From contig NZ_FOJU01000003.1 in NCBI RefSeq assembly GCF_900111875.1, positions 124,001 through 188,000 of the forward strand: DNA of 64,000 bases, written 5' to 3'. The notes under the pieces are model-generated. The model ran no database searches. It worked only from the letters and a program-made list of their open reading frames with translations, and had not been told where the DNA came from. This document shows positions 1-9,202 of this stretch, one piece after another. Source of the DNA: Poseidonocella pacifica (GTDB lineage: Bacteria > Pseudomonadota > Alphaproteobacteria > Rhodobacterales > Rhodobacteraceae). Position 1 is the first letter of the stretch; each line of letters begins with the position of its first letter. The translations under genes were made by a program, and so were the position numbers.

Positions 1-43
1 GTGCCGGACCGATGAAGCCCCGCGACGAACACATAGCGCGGCG

Positions 44-775
44 TCATCGAGGGATCCGCATGATTTCCAGATAGGCCGGATCAAAATGGCTCAGCTCTCG
101 CAAGCGGGGAAGATCGGGCAGCTTAACACGCCCCTCGGACCATTCCAGCAAGCCGCGCGCCCGCAGGTCCTGTACCGATCGGTTTATGTGCACGCGCGAA
201 AGCCCCAGGATGGAGGCAAGGTCGGCCTGATCAAGCGGGAGGGTAAAGCTGTTTCCAAAGATCAGCCCGGCGAGCCGCAGCCGCGTTTCCAGCTCACAGA
301 AAAGATGACCGATCCGTTCGACGGCACGCAGTCCAGCATTGGCCGTGAACCACATGCGGTTGATCTTGGCGTCGATCAGCGTTGTCATCCATAGAAGCCG
401 CGTAAGATGCGGGAACTCTTCCGTCAGCGTACGAAGGTCCTGCGTCGTGTAGAAATGCACCGTGCAGCGCCCTTGGGCCACGACCGAGTGATCGAGATCG
501 CCCAGAACGAAGCCGTGCAGATCGACCAGATCGCCCGGAATATGCAGCGCCGATACGATGGAGGTGCCGGCCAGAGGGCGCTGAACTCGCTTGGCCATTC
601 CGCCGACGATCAGACAACTTTCCGGGGGCGTCCGGCCGGCGGCGATGATCACCGCGCCGGGGCGAAACTCCTCTCGCCGGGCGGGCAGCGCATGAAGCGC
701 GGCGCGCTCTTCGGGGCTGAGCGTATCACGCGCTTCGAGTAGATGGACGAGCCTATTCGTCAGGGCCTCTGTCAT
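44..775 (-). CDS. Crp/Fnr-family transcriptional regulator
   Basis: A 243-residue cAMP-receptor-type regulator. The N-terminal two thirds read as a cyclic-nucleotide-binding-like beta barrel (FRPGAVIIAAG, then IPGDLVDLHGF), followed by a dimerisation helix and a C-terminal winged helix (LPLDQADLASILGLSRVHINRSV). It lacks the cysteines of an Fnr iron-sulfur sensor, so the ligand is unknown. I start it at the ATG at 775, which has GGAG just upstream; an in-frame ATG at 817 has no such site. It lies about 100 bp downstream of the amidase gene on the same strand, so it may be the last gene of the uptake operon or an independent unit. Confidence 0.85.
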   Translation of the reverse strand: MTEALTNRLVHLLEARDTLSPEERAALHALPARREEFRPGAVIIAAGRTPPESCLIVGGMAKRVQRPLAGTSIVSALHIPGDLVDLHGFVLGDLDHSVVAQGRCTVHFYTTQDLRTLTEEFPHLTRLLWMTTLIDAKINRMWFTANAGLRAVERIGHLFCELETRLRLAGLIFGNSFTLPLDQADLASILGLSRVHINRSVQDLRARGLLEWSEGRVKLPDLPRLRELSHFDPAYLEIMRIPR

Positions 776-877
776 ATGTAACTCCGGGGTCTGTTTCCCG
801 GTTGATCTAGCGCGCACAGCGCGGAGGTCACGCCCACGCGCGCAGAGAGAGACATGGGAGCGAGACCCTGGGCGGGA

Positions 878-1852
878 TCAGTCCGCAAAGGCCTCGCGGA
901 TTTCCGTCGTTGGCGTGTCAGCCCCGAGCAGAGCACTCAGGCGAAGCCGCGCCTTCACGGGCTGTAGGCTCCCGGCAAAGATGACCCCGGCCTCCGCCAG
1001 CGTTGTCCCGCCTGAATCTCCGCCATAGACCGGTTGCACGCGGCCTTCGGCGCAGCGGGACGCGACAACCACCGGAACGCCGCGGTCGACCAGGCGCCGC
1101 GCGGCATCCGCAAATCCCTTCGGTGCATTACCACGCCCGAATGCCGCGAGGACGACACCGCTTACATTCGCGTCGGCACAGTAATCGAGGTATTTCGGCG
1201 TGCTACCCATGCCCAGAAGGATGAGTTCCACATCCGGATCCAGTACAGAGGTCGCCAAGACCTCGCGTGCAGGCCGCTGCCGATAGAGATGAACCACAGA
1301 GCCATCCACCTCACCCAGCTTCCCCAACCCCGGCGACCGAAACGTATCGACCCGAGAGGTGTGAACCTTCGTCACCTCGCGCGCTGCGTGGAAATCCCCC
1401 TCAAAGAGGATCACGGCCCCCTGCCCGCGCAACGCAGGAGATGCGGCGCAGCGGATCGCATCGGCGATGTTCCGCGGGCCATCGGTATCCGGTGTCCCGG
1501 CATGCCGCTGCGCGCCCGTGAAGACCACTGGTTTGTCCGATCTGACCAACAAATCGGCGAGATAGGCGCTCTCTTCCATGGTGTCTGTTCCATGGGCCAC
1601 GACCACGCCCGCCACCTCGTCCTCCTCCAGCACACGGTCGATGGTTGCGCAAAGGCGATGGATCGTGGCGAGGTCGAGGGCATAGCTGCCCACCGCGTCG
1701 AAATTCTCGACCCGCAGGTCAATCCCCTCGGGGCGCGTATGCAACGCTTCGAGCAGGGAATCCCCCGTCAGGCCAGCGGTCACCGGACCGCCCGGCGTGG
1801 CGGCAAACGAAGCAATGGTTCCGCCAGTGGCGATCACGGTCACGGTTGTCAT
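878..1852 (-). CDS. Asparaginase/glutaminase-family amidohydrolase
   Basis: A 324-residue protein of the L-asparaginase I/II fold, expected to hydrolyse a side-chain amide to acid plus ammonia. Both nucleophile motifs are visible: ATGGTIAS near the N-terminus and VVAHGTDTMEES around residue 90. There is no signal peptide, so it is cytoplasmic. ATG at 1852 is preceded by AAGGAAG. It follows the signal-less binding-protein gene by 25 bp, so it belongs to the polyamine-type uptake operon. Substrate specificity cannot be read from sequence; in this context a non-asparagine amide released in the pathway is plausible. Confidence 0.85.
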   Translation of the reverse strand: MTTVTVIATGGTIASFAATPGGPVTAGLTGDSLLEALHTRPEGIDLRVENFDAVGSYALDLATIHRLCATIDRVLEEDEVAGVVVAHGTDTMEESAYLADLLVRSDKPVVFTGAQRHAGTPDTDGPRNIADAIRCAASPALRGQGAVILFEGDFHAAREVTKVHTSRVDTFRSPGLGKLGEVDGSVVHLYRQRPAREVLATSVLDPDVELILLGMGSTPKYLDYCADANVSGVVLAAFGRGNAPKGFADAARRLVDRGVPVVVASRCAEGRVQPVYGGDSGGTTLAEAGVIFAGSLQPVKARLRLSALLGADTPTTEIREAFAD

Positions 1853-1877
1853 GGTGGGGTCTTCCTTTGCCTGAACC

Positions 1878-3074
1878 TCAGCCTGCCCGGCGGCGTCCCT
1901 TCCGGCTATTGGCCAAGGTGATGATTTCCGTCCACTTTCGCACCAGATAGTTATGCTCATCCATTGTGCTGTTCCAGACGGCAATATGGTTCGATCGCGC
2001 GCGATACGACCCGCCCGAACGCACTTCTCCCTTGCGGATGGCGAGCGCGCCATCCGGGTCGGGCAACGCCCGCGCCGCGGGTTTGCCTCCATACCAGTAA
2101 TCCCACTCATCGGGATCCAGATGAGCACGCACCCGGTCCGGCACGGACATGTAGTAGCCTTGCCGCGCCATGCAGGCCCCCGCCCACCCATCGAGAAACC
2201 AATTGAGCCAAGCGTATGCGCGATCCAGTTGCGCGCCCTCAAGGTTCCGGGACAGGCACAAACCACCGTGCCACGCACGATATCCTTCGGCGGGAAACGC
2301 TTGGCGGACTTTCAAGCCGCGCGCTTTCATCGTCACTACCGACGGCGACCAGATAGACGATATGTTCAACTCGCCGCTCGCAAACCGTTCCACCGCCTCC
2401 GGCGCACGGCGCCAGAAGGGCGCAAAATGACCCGATTGCACAAAATCCGTGGCGTGACGCGCCATCTCGTCGATCTCCGCCACGGTCATATTTCCAAGAT
2501 CCCGGACGCTCATTCGGCCCACCGCGACCAGCGCCATGGTCAGATCGAACGCCCCAATCGCCGGCTCGTCCACAAGCGCCACCCGTCCCTGCCAACGCGG
2601 TTCGAGCAGTTCACCCCAACTGGTCACATCACGATCCACATCAACCGAGGCCACTTCCTCATTGATGCAGAAGCTGTCGAAATTGTGCACGGTGGGCAGC
2701 ATGGAAATCTTGCCGGTGGGCGACGACGAGAGCGAGGCATCGGGCTGTACATAAAGGCGGGTTGCGGGTGCGTCTCCTACGCCGCGCCCTGACCCCGGTC
2801 CAGCTTCCCGGCGGGCGAGATCGGTCATTTCGTCCCAAGCGGTGATCCGCGCGGTGTCGATGGGCTGCACGGCACGCCAATGCCAAACGATATCAAGATT
2901 GTGAAAGCACTGATCGTAGACATCATAGCTTTCGGGCGACATCGCCGCCGACCGCTGCGCCGTCACGAAATCCTGCTCTATGAATTCGAGCGGGAATCCC
3001 AGATCCGCTTCGGCCTGACTCTTCAGCAGCCGCCAAGGCAGAATCTCGGTGCATAGAATGCGCAGTGGCTCCAT
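1878..3074 (-). CDS. PotD-like binding protein without signal peptide
   Basis: A 398-residue homologue of spermidine/putrescine-type periplasmic binding proteins. It is a paralogue of the exported binding protein at 6462-7685: both share the pattern EGYRxW, then QGYY, a tryptophan/tyrosine-rich WYxG segment and a C-terminal R-G-G-S...R-S-N motif. Unlike a transport receptor it starts directly with MEPLRILCTE and has no signal or lipobox. The upstream bases encode CobW in another frame, so a hidden signal sequence is unlikely. Its ATG overlaps the CobW stop as TGATG, which suggests translational coupling. It may act in the cytoplasm as an intracellular ligand sensor, chaperone or enzyme; that is inference. 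Confidence 0.8.
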   Translation of the reverse strand: MEPLRILCTEILPWRLLKSQAEADLGFPLEFIEQDFVTAQRSAAMSPESYDVYDQCFHNLDIVWHWRAVQPIDTARITAWDEMTDLARREAGPGSGRGVGDAPATRLYVQPDASLSSSPTGKISMLPTVHNFDSFCINEEVASVDVDRDVTSWGELLEPRWQGRVALVDEPAIGAFDLTMALVAVGRMSVRDLGNMTVAEIDEMARHATDFVQSGHFAPFWRRAPEAVERFASGELNISSIWSPSVVTMKARGLKVRQAFPAEGYRAWHGGLCLSRNLEGAQLDRAYAWLNWFLDGWAGACMARQGYYMSVPDRVRAHLDPDEWDYWYGGKPAARALPDPDGALAIRKGEVRSGGSYRARSNHIAVWNSTMDEHNYLVRKWTEIITLANSRKGRRRAG

Positions 3075-4060
3075 CAGGCGACGGCTCGTTCTTCGGCAAG
3101 GCCCATGAACGCTGCGAAGGAACGCCGGATAAGAGCGGGGTCGATACCTTCGAGGATAAAGACAAGTCGCGACACATGGGGTCCCGGCGGCCAATGCTCC
3201 ATATGTACCGGCGCGTGCACCAGATGCTGTACGCCATGGATTGCCACCGGGCGCGCCTCACCTTCAAGCGCTAGAATTCCCTTTACGCGGAAAATCTTCT
3301 CACCGTGGCGATGCAGAAGCAGCGTGAGCCAGACACCGAACCGCGTCCAATCTACAGGTCGGTCGATAGTCATCGAAAATGTCAGCACCCCAAGGTCTTC
3401 GTTGACCGAGTGATGATGGTGGTGGTGCCCGTGTTCGTCCGGCATGGCCGCCTGAACGATATCCCCGGCGCGCAGTCCACCCAAGATTTCCTCGGTCGTC
3501 GCATCCCCCGTTACCACGGCTGCGGTCGGGTTTGTCTGTGCAAGCTTTTGCCGCAGTTCCACCACGACGTCGCTTTCCGCGAGATCGGTCTTGGTCAGGA
3601 CGATCCGGTCCGCGGCCGCGATTTGCCGAATGGCCTCCGCCCGATGACCCATCTGGGCGCCTGCGTTCACACTGTCGACCGTGGTCAGGACACCGCCGGA
3701 CGCAAAGTGGCTGCGCAAGACCGGGTGGGCGGTCAGCGTCTGAAGCACCGGGTAGGGATCGGCAAGGCCGGTCGTCTCGATCACGACCCGGTCAAAGCCA
3801 ATCTCCCCCTTGGCCCGCAGCGATTGCAGGTTCATGAGCGCATCGGCCACCTCACCGCGTACGGTGCAGCAGATACAGCCGGATTTCATCAGAACGACGT
3901 TATCGTCGATACGGTCAAGGAGATGGTGGTCCAGCCCGACCTCACCGAATTCATTGATGAGAACAGCCGCCCCCGCCATGGCAGGATCGGTGAGAAGACG
4001 TTGCAAGAGCGTCGTCTTTCCCGACCCCAGAAAGCCGGTAAGAAGAATGACCGGGGTCAT
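3074..4060 (-). CDS. CobW/COG0523-family GTPase, metal-chaperone type
   Basis: A 328-residue G3E-family P-loop GTPase. Walker A is GFLGSGKTT at residues 9-17, the metal-binding motif CICC is at 62-65, and ETTGLADP and TKTDLAE follow. A histidine cluster (HGHHHHHH) lies near residue 215, before the CobW C-terminal domain. Family members deliver zinc, cobalt or iron to client enzymes or activate metalloenzymes. Start ATG 4060 has GGAGG upstream and overlaps the previous stop as ATGA. In this operon the NodB-type deacetylase is the obvious candidate metal client, which is inference. Confidence 0.9.
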   Translation of the reverse strand: MTPVILLTGFLGSGKTTLLQRLLTDPAMAGAAVLINEFGEVGLDHHLLDRIDDNVVLMKSGCICCTVRGEVADALMNLQSLRAKGEIGFDRVVIETTGLADPYPVLQTLTAHPVLRSHFASGGVLTTVDSVNAGAQMGHRAEAIRQIAAADRIVLTKTDLAESDVVVELRQKLAQTNPTAAVVTGDATTEEILGGLRAGDIVQAAMPDEHGHHHHHHSVNEDLGVLTFSMTIDRPVDWTRFGVWLTLLLHRHGEKIFRVKGILALEGEARPVAIHGVQHLVHAPVHMEHWPPGPHVSRLVFILEGIDPALIRRSFAAFMGLAEERAVA

Positions 4061-4380
4061 TGCGCCTCCATCCAATCGAGCATGTCTTCATCCAGTGGGT
4101 CGAACCCGCGCGTGGCCATCGTCTCCGCCTCCGGCCAAAGGTGGGAAAGGGCGTCGAAGACGGAAGTGGCGCCCGTCGGGCTGCAGAGAAGATAGGAACG
4201 GCCCTGCCACTCGCTCAGGGCAAGCCGCCGGTAGGACAGCACACGATTGGCGGCGGCGATCCGGCGCGCGCCCTCTGCGCGGCGCGCTTGACGATCCGTG
4301 TTGTGCGAATAGACGCCCGGTCGCGCCACCGCATTGGTCCAGTGATCGTCACACCCCAGAATGCCGCATAGCGAACACAT
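4057..4380 (-). CDS. Small conserved-looking protein with N-terminal cysteine cluster
   Basis: A 107-residue protein that I cannot assign to a named family. It opens with MCSLCGILGCDDHW, a C-x2-C-x4-C arrangement followed by D-D-H that could bind metal. The middle is arginine/alanine-rich and the C-terminus acidic (LDEDMLDWME). It is preceded by GGGAG and overlaps the CobW start by four bases (ATGA), so the two are probably co-translated. A role as partner or client of the CobW GTPase fits the context but is not shown. Confidence 0.7.
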   Translation of the reverse strand: MCSLCGILGCDDHWTNAVARPGVYSHNTDRQARRAEGARRIAAANRVLSYRRLALSEWQGRSYLLCSPTGATSVFDALSHLWPEAETMATRGFDPLDEDMLDWMEAQ

Positions 4381-4433
4381 CTTCTCTCTCCCTTGGTTTG
4401 GGCAGGGCCACTCGCGGCCCCGCCCGGTTCGTC

Positions 4434-5312
4434 TTAGCCGCGCGGGAAGCGGCGATCGAAATCATCCGCCATCTCGTTCATGGTCACGAACTTCACGCCC
4501 TCATGGCTCTTGATATGCTTGATCAAACGCTCAAGCATCAGCAAAACCTGCGGCCGCCCCGACACGTCCGGGTGGATGGTAATCGGGAACACGGCATAGT
4601 CCATGTTGGCATAGACCCAGTCGAACTGATCGCGCCACATTTCCTCGATATCGCGTGGGTTCACGAAACCATGGCTGTTGGGTGCCTTCTTGATGAACAT
4701 CATGGGCGGCAGATCGTCGAGATACCAGTTGGCCGGGATCTCGATCAGGTCGGTTTCCTCGCCCCGTTCAAGCGGCTTCATCCAGTCGGCAGGCTTGCCC
4801 GAATAGTCGATCTTGGTCCACTTGTCGCCCACACGAACGCGGTAAGGCGTGAAGTCGTTGTGCATCAGGGAGTGATCGTACTTGATGCCCTTCTTGAGCA
4901 GCAACTCATTCGTGACGTTCGAAAATTCCCACCAAGGCGCGACATAGCCCGTAGGCCGCTTGCCGGAGATATCGGTGATGAGGTCGATACACTTGTCGAG
5001 AACCTCTTCTTCCTGCTCCGGGGTCATCGCGATCGGGTTTTCGTGGCTATAGCCGTGAATGCCGATTTCATGGCCCCGTGCGGCGACGTCCTTCATTTGC
5101 TCGGGGAAGGTTTCGGCGGAGTGGCCGGGGATGAACCATGTCGTTGTCAGGCCTTCCTTGTCGAAAAGGTCGAGCAGGCGGGGTGAGCCTACCTCCCCCG
5201 CGAACAACCCGCGCGAGATGTCATCCGGGCTGTCTTCGCCCCCGTAAGAGCCGAGCCAGCCCGCGACCGCGTCGACGTCGATGCCAAAACCGACCAGAAT
5301 TTCCTTAGCCAT
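4434..5312 (-). CDS. NodB-domain polysaccharide deacetylase / imidase-like hydrolase
   Basis: A 292-residue metal-dependent hydrolase of carbohydrate esterase family 4 fold. The N-terminal aspartates ([10 protein letters not shown]12/D14) and H86-x3-H90 in HGYSHE are the expected metal and catalytic residues. The start of the mature protein ([12 protein letters not shown], then [10 protein letters not shown]) resembles the Helicobacter PgdA-like subgroup, which includes cyclic imidases rather than only sugar deacetylases. There is no signal peptide, so a cell-wall role is unlikely. ATG 5312 has AAGGAG. It sits among uptake genes, so hydrolysis of an imported amide or imide is the likelier role. 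Confidence 0.8.
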   Translation of the reverse strand: MAKEILVGFGIDVDAVAGWLGSYGGEDSPDDISRGLFAGEVGSPRLLDLFDKEGLTTTWFIPGHSAETFPEQMKDVAARGHEIGIHGYSHENPIAMTPEQEEEVLDKCIDLITDISGKRPTGYVAPWWEFSNVTNELLLKKGIKYDHSLMHNDFTPYRVRVGDKWTKIDYSGKPADWMKPLERGEETDLIEIPANWYLDDLPPMMFIKKAPNSHGFVNPRDIEEMWRDQFDWVYANMDYAVFPITIHPDVSGRPQVLLMLERLIKHIKSHEGVKFVTMNEMADDFDRRFPRG

Positions 5313-5331
5313 GAAGTATCTCCTTCCTGAT

Positions 5332-6399
5332 TTACGAGTTGATGAGCGTAACGGCAACCGGATCGATCCCGAGCGTTACGCCCGCTCCGGGCGCGAGGGT
5401 CTGAACCTCGGGCGCCGCAGCATGTGTTTCGATGTCAATTTCCCGCTCGTCGCTGAGACGGACGCGCAAGTGTCCGACGGCGCCCACAAGTTTGCGAGCG
5501 GTAATGGTGCCGGGCAGCCGGATTTCGCCGGGCGTTCCCTGCGGAGCGATGCGGAACGCCTCTGCGGGAATGACAGCAGTATCCGCACCTGCAAGACCGT
5601 GCCCGGTTATCGTGCCAAAGGGCGTGGTCAGCTGTTGCGTCCCATCAGGCGCCGCGCCCGCCGGTGTGCCCTTGATCACAGTGTTTGAACCGATGAAACC
5701 AGCCACGAAAGGCGTCGCGGGCCTGCGATACAGCTCTTCTGGGGGGGATATCTGTTCGACGACCCCGTTGGACATCACGACCACCCGGTCCGACAGCCCG
5801 AGCGCTTCGCTCTGGGCATGGGTCACGAAAACGAACGTGATGCCAAGTTCGCGCTGCAGCAGCTTCAGTTCGTTCTGGATGATACGCCGCAGGTTGGCGT
5901 CGAGCGCGCCCAGAGGCTCATCAAGCAGGAGGATTTCCGGCTCCACCACCAGCCCGCGCGCAAGAGCGATCCTCTGCCGCTGCCCACCCGACAGGCGATC
6001 TGCCTTGCGGTCCGCGAATTCGGTCAGGTCGAACATGTCAAGGATACGCTCTACCTTGCGGTCCTTCTCGCTCCGGGCGAGCCCCTTGATATCCAGCCCG
6101 AAACCGATGTTCTGGCGCACGGTCATATGCGGGAACAACGCGTAGTTCTGGAAAATCATCGAGGTGGGCCGCTTCTCGGGCGGCGTGTGGCTGACGTCGC
6201 GGCCTTTGATGAGGATGTTGCCGCGGGTGATTTCCTCGAAGCCCGCGATCATGCGGAGCGTCGTGGATTTGCCGCAGCCCGAGGGGCCGAGGAAGGCGAC
6301 AAACTCGCCCTTCTCCACCTTGAGGTCGAAATCCTGCACGGCGGTCGTGCCGTCGGGATAGGTCTTTCCGACCGAGTTGAGTTCAAGATCGTGGGTCAT
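5332..6399 (-). CDS. ABC transporter ATP-binding protein, spermidine/putrescine type
   Basis: A 355-residue PotA-like ATPase. Walker A is GPSGCGKST, the signature is LSGGQRQR, Walker B is [13 protein letters not shown], and the switch histidine is in FVTHAQSEA. The C-terminal third is the TOBE regulatory domain ([16 protein letters not shown]). It energises import through the permease pair at 9199-10962. It is one of two different PotA-like ATPases in the operon; the other is at 10959-12062. The ATG at 6399 is chosen by similarity of the N-terminus, because no strong ribosome-binding site is visible. Confidence 0.92.
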   Translation of the reverse strand: MTHDLELNSVGKTYPDGTTAVQDFDLKVEKGEFVAFLGPSGCGKSTTLRMIAGFEEITRGNILIKGRDVSHTPPEKRPTSMIFQNYALFPHMTVRQNIGFGLDIKGLARSEKDRKVERILDMFDLTEFADRKADRLSGGQRQRIALARGLVVEPEILLLDEPLGALDANLRRIIQNELKLLQRELGITFVFVTHAQSEALGLSDRVVVMSNGVVEQISPPEELYRRPATPFVAGFIGSNTVIKGTPAGAAPDGTQQLTTPFGTITGHGLAGADTAVIPAEAFRIAPQGTPGEIRLPGTITARKLVGAVGHLRVRLSDEREIDIETHAAAPEVQTLAPGAGVTLGIDPVAVTLINS

Positions 6400-6461
6400 G
6401 GCACCGCATATACTGGAGGTCAGTGTCCGGGCCGCGATTTGCGCGCGGCCCGGGTTGGGGA

Positions 6462-7685
6462 TCATGCGTTCAGGAACTCGTCCCAACGCATGATGAGGTG
6501 GTCGTATTCATCCGGCCACTGGTGCCAGTACGCGACATTGGAAGACCGCTCTTCGAGCGAGCCGCCATCGCGGAGATCGCCCGGCTCGATACCGCGCTCG
6601 GCCTCGCCGTCCCAAGGCATGCCTTCGTACCAGAAGGCGTATTTCTTCGGATCCATCGCTTCCTTGATGTTCTTGGAGGGGGAATAGTACCCCTGCTCCG
6701 TCACCGCGATGCCCGGCTCGCCGGAAAGCCAGAAGTTGGCATAGGCAATGGCCGCTTCGCGATTGGGTGTTCCCTTGAGCATTGACGGCCCGATCGCCCA
6801 GCCGCGGTAGCCTTCTTTCGGCGTCGCGTATTTCGCAGGCTTGCCTTGAGCCTTCACCGCCATGACCGCAGGTTGCCATGCATCGCACACAACCATCTCG
6901 CCGGAGGCCATGAGATTCACGAGTTCGCCGAAATCACCCCACAGGGCACGGAACTGACCGTCTTTCTTCTTCGCGATGAGGAATTTGGCCGCTTCGTCGA
7001 TCTCTTCCATCGTCGGGTTGCCGGGGTTCTTCGCATCCAGAAGGCCTAGCGAATTCATCGCCAGGACGGCCTGACCGATCGCGATCAGCGGATCGACGTT
7101 GAGACCCGAACGGCCTTTCCACTTCTCGTCAAAGATCGCGGTCCATGTGTTGGCTTCTTCTTCCGAGAGAACCTCGGGATTGTAGCCGATGGAATCGTAG
7201 TTGTAGACCGCAGGAACCATGAGCAGTTCGGTCTGGGCCTCGTCCGCCCAAATCTGTCCGACGATCTGCGAGCGGCGTTCCCACTTGGGATCTTCTTTCG
7301 TGAAAGTCTCCCGGATACCCGCCCAGTTGGGCAGATCCGCAACCGCGATAGGCTCTACGTTGCCTGTGGCAATCAGCGCGGGCAGACGCTCTGCAATGAT
7401 TTCCCAAACGTCGTAATCGGAAGAGCCCGAGAGGATCTTGGTCTGCGCGTCGGGATAGGTCGCGGGTGTGCCGGACACCGAACCGACGCCGCTTGCCGCC
7501 TGAAACATCTCGAGAATGCGGTCCTGAACCGTCACGGAGAGGCCAGTGGTGCGAAGCGCCTGATCCGCGAGGCCTTCGGCATGCGCCCAGCGGGTCCATG
7601 GGTGCATTCCGGAACCGAGTGCCGCCGCGCCGATGGCGGCGCTTCCCTGAAGGAAATTGCGTCTGTTGAGTTTTGTCATTGTCAT
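6462..7685 (-). CDS. ABC transporter substrate-binding protein with Tat signal
   Basis: A 407-residue PotD-like periplasmic binding protein. The N-terminus carries a twin-arginine signal (LNRRNFLQGSAAIGAAAL), so it is exported folded and probably has an Ala-x-Ala cleavage near residue 36. The body has the usual two-lobed binding-protein features, including ASGEMVVCDAWQPAV and EGYRGWAIGPSM. Two ATG codons (7685 and 7679) are possible. It presents the substrate to the permeases of the same operon. The signal-less protein at 1878-3074 is its paralogue. Confidence 0.93.
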   Translation of the reverse strand: MTMTKLNRRNFLQGSAAIGAAALGSGMHPWTRWAHAEGLADQALRTTGLSVTVQDRILEMFQAASGVGSVSGTPATYPDAQTKILSGSSDYDVWEIIAERLPALIATGNVEPIAVADLPNWAGIRETFTKEDPKWERRSQIVGQIWADEAQTELLMVPAVYNYDSIGYNPEVLSEEEANTWTAIFDEKWKGRSGLNVDPLIAIGQAVLAMNSLGLLDAKNPGNPTMEEIDEAAKFLIAKKKDGQFRALWGDFGELVNLMASGEMVVCDAWQPAVMAVKAQGKPAKYATPKEGYRGWAIGPSMLKGTPNREAAIAYANFWLSGEPGIAVTEQGYYSPSKNIKEAMDPKKYAFWYEGMPWDGEAERGIEPGDLRDGGSLEERSSNVAYWHQWPDEYDHLIMRWDEFLNA

Positions 7686-7712
7686 AGTCCCTGTTGGTTG
7701 TTGGCGGTCTTG

Positions 7713-8465
7713 TCAGTAGCGGCCCGGCAGCAGGCCACCGTCGACCGTCACCACCTGCCCTGTGAGGTAGGAGGCGTCGGAAGAAGCGAGAAAGGCGATG
7801 ACGGCGGCGATCTCTTCGGGCTCGCCGAGCCGCCCCATGGGAATGTAGGGCGAGGCGATCTCCGCCGCCTTGGGGCCCAGGCTGTTCTGTTCGCTAAGAA
7901 GCTGTGCCGTGCGGATGTAGCCGGGCGCGACGCCGTTGATCCGCAATCCCTTGGGGGCGAATTCCACAGCCAATCCGCGCACGAGACCCACGACACCCGC
8001 CTTTGCGGCGGAGTAGTGCACATGCTCATCCCAGCCGTAAGAGACGCCCATGATGGAGCTGAGGCAGATGATCGAGGCGCCGGCGGGCATCGATGGCAGG
8101 GCGGGCCGGATGACGCGCAGCATACCCTTCAGATCGATGTCGAAAGTCTCGTCCCACTTCTCATCGGTCATCTCCGCCATCGGCACACGGTGGGCAATGC
8201 CCGCATTCGCAACGATGACGTCCACCCGCCCGAACCGCTCAACCACATCCGCGATGAGCGTATCCGCGGCCTCTGTGCTGCGCACGTCGAGCAAAGCAAA
8301 TTCCGCGGAACCGCCAGCCTCGACGATCTCTTCCACGACGGCGGTGCCTTCGGCCTTGAGGACGTCCGTCACGATGACGTGGTCCCCAGCGGCCCCGAAG
8401 CGTAGTGCGGCGGCGCGGCCAATGCCGATACCCGCACCGGTGATGATGACGATACGTTTGTCCAT
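7713..8465 (-). CDS. Short-chain dehydrogenase/reductase (first of two)
   Basis: A 250-residue classical SDR. The nucleotide-binding motif is TGAGIGIGRAAA, with NAG in VIVANAGIAH, catalytic Ser in CLSSIMG and the Y-x3-K pair in HYSAAKAG. The C-terminus (GQVVTVDGGLL) is typical of FabG-like members. ATG 8465 has GAGGA upstream and lies eight bases after the stop of the other SDR. It presumably oxidises or reduces a hydroxyl/keto group of the imported compound; the substrate cannot be told from sequence. Confidence 0.9.
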   Translation of the reverse strand: MDKRIVIITGAGIGIGRAAALRFGAAGDHVIVTDVLKAEGTAVVEEIVEAGGSAEFALLDVRSTEAADTLIADVVERFGRVDVIVANAGIAHRVPMAEMTDEKWDETFDIDLKGMLRVIRPALPSMPAGASIICLSSIMGVSYGWDEHVHYSAAKAGVVGLVRGLAVEFAPKGLRINGVAPGYIRTAQLLSEQNSLGPKAAEIASPYIPMGRLGEPEEIAAVIAFLASSDASYLTGQVVTVDGGLLPGRY

Positions 8466-8473
8466 TGCAGTCC

Positions 8474-9202
8474 TCACAGCATGACATCCCCGGAATTGGG
8501 GCCGAGGGTCTGGCCCACGAAAAGCGCGGCATCATCCGAACACAGGAAGGCAACGACACCGCCAACCTCAGAGGGTTCGCCGAAGCGGCCCAACGGCAAT
8601 TCGGCGCGCTTGGCCGTTTTCCAATCTTCGGATAGCGCCTCGACGAGCGGGGTATTGATCGGGCCCGGCGCCACGGCGTTTACACGTACGCCTTTTGCAG
8701 ACACCTCACGGGCGAGCGATTTCGTCATTCCGATAATGGCCGCCTTTGCGCCGGAGTAATGCACCAGTTCGACGCCGCCAACCTGACCGAGTTGAGAGGC
8801 GATGTTGACGACGATCCCCTCCACTGCGTCCAGCATGGCGGGCAAGCAAGCTCGTGTGACAAGAAACGTCCCGCGCACGTGCACCGCGAAAATCCGATCG
8901 AATTGCTCCGGTGTGATGTCCATGAACGGTGCCTGATGACCGAAGCCCGCGTTGTTCACCAGAATGCCGGGCGTGCCGAAATCCTGCGTGATGCTGTCGT
9001 ACATCTCGCTCACGGCCTCAGCATCGCTCACATCAGCGGCAAATGCCTGCGCCGCGCCGCCCGTATTGCGGATCGCCTCGGCTACTTCCTCGGCGGCTTC
9101 AAGGTGCAGGTCATTCACGGCAATGGCGTGGCCTTCTTTGGCAAGACGCATGGCGATGGCGGCCCCGATCCCGGAGCCCGCGCCGGTCACAAGAGCAATC
9201 AT
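8474..9202 (-). CDS. Short-chain dehydrogenase/reductase (second of two)
   Basis: A 242-residue classical SDR distinct from its neighbour. It has TGAGSGIGAAIA at the N-terminus, NNAGFG, catalytic serine in NIASQLGQ and Y-x3-K in HYSGAKAA, ending GQTLGPNSGDVML. Its ATG overlaps the permease stop as ATGA. Two SDRs in tandem inside a transporter operon suggest consecutive redox steps or a dimeric enzyme of two chains. Substrate unknown. Confidence 0.9.
   Translation of the reverse strand: MIALVTGAGSGIGAAIAMRLAKEGHAIAVNDLHLEAAEEVAEAIRNTGGAAQAFAADVSDAEAVSEMYDSITQDFGTPGILVNNAGFGHQAPFMDITPEQFDRIFAVHVRGTFLVTRACLPAMLDAVEGIVVNIASQLGQVGGVELVHYSGAKAAIIGMTKSLAREVSAKGVRVNAVAPGPINTPLVEALSEDWKTAKRAELPLGRFGEPSEVGGVVAFLCSDDAALFVGQTLGPNSGDVML

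Noticed and set aside
3420-3445. CAT/CAC repeat as a microsatellite
   Set aside because: It encodes the histidine cluster of the CobW GTPase, a known feature of that family.
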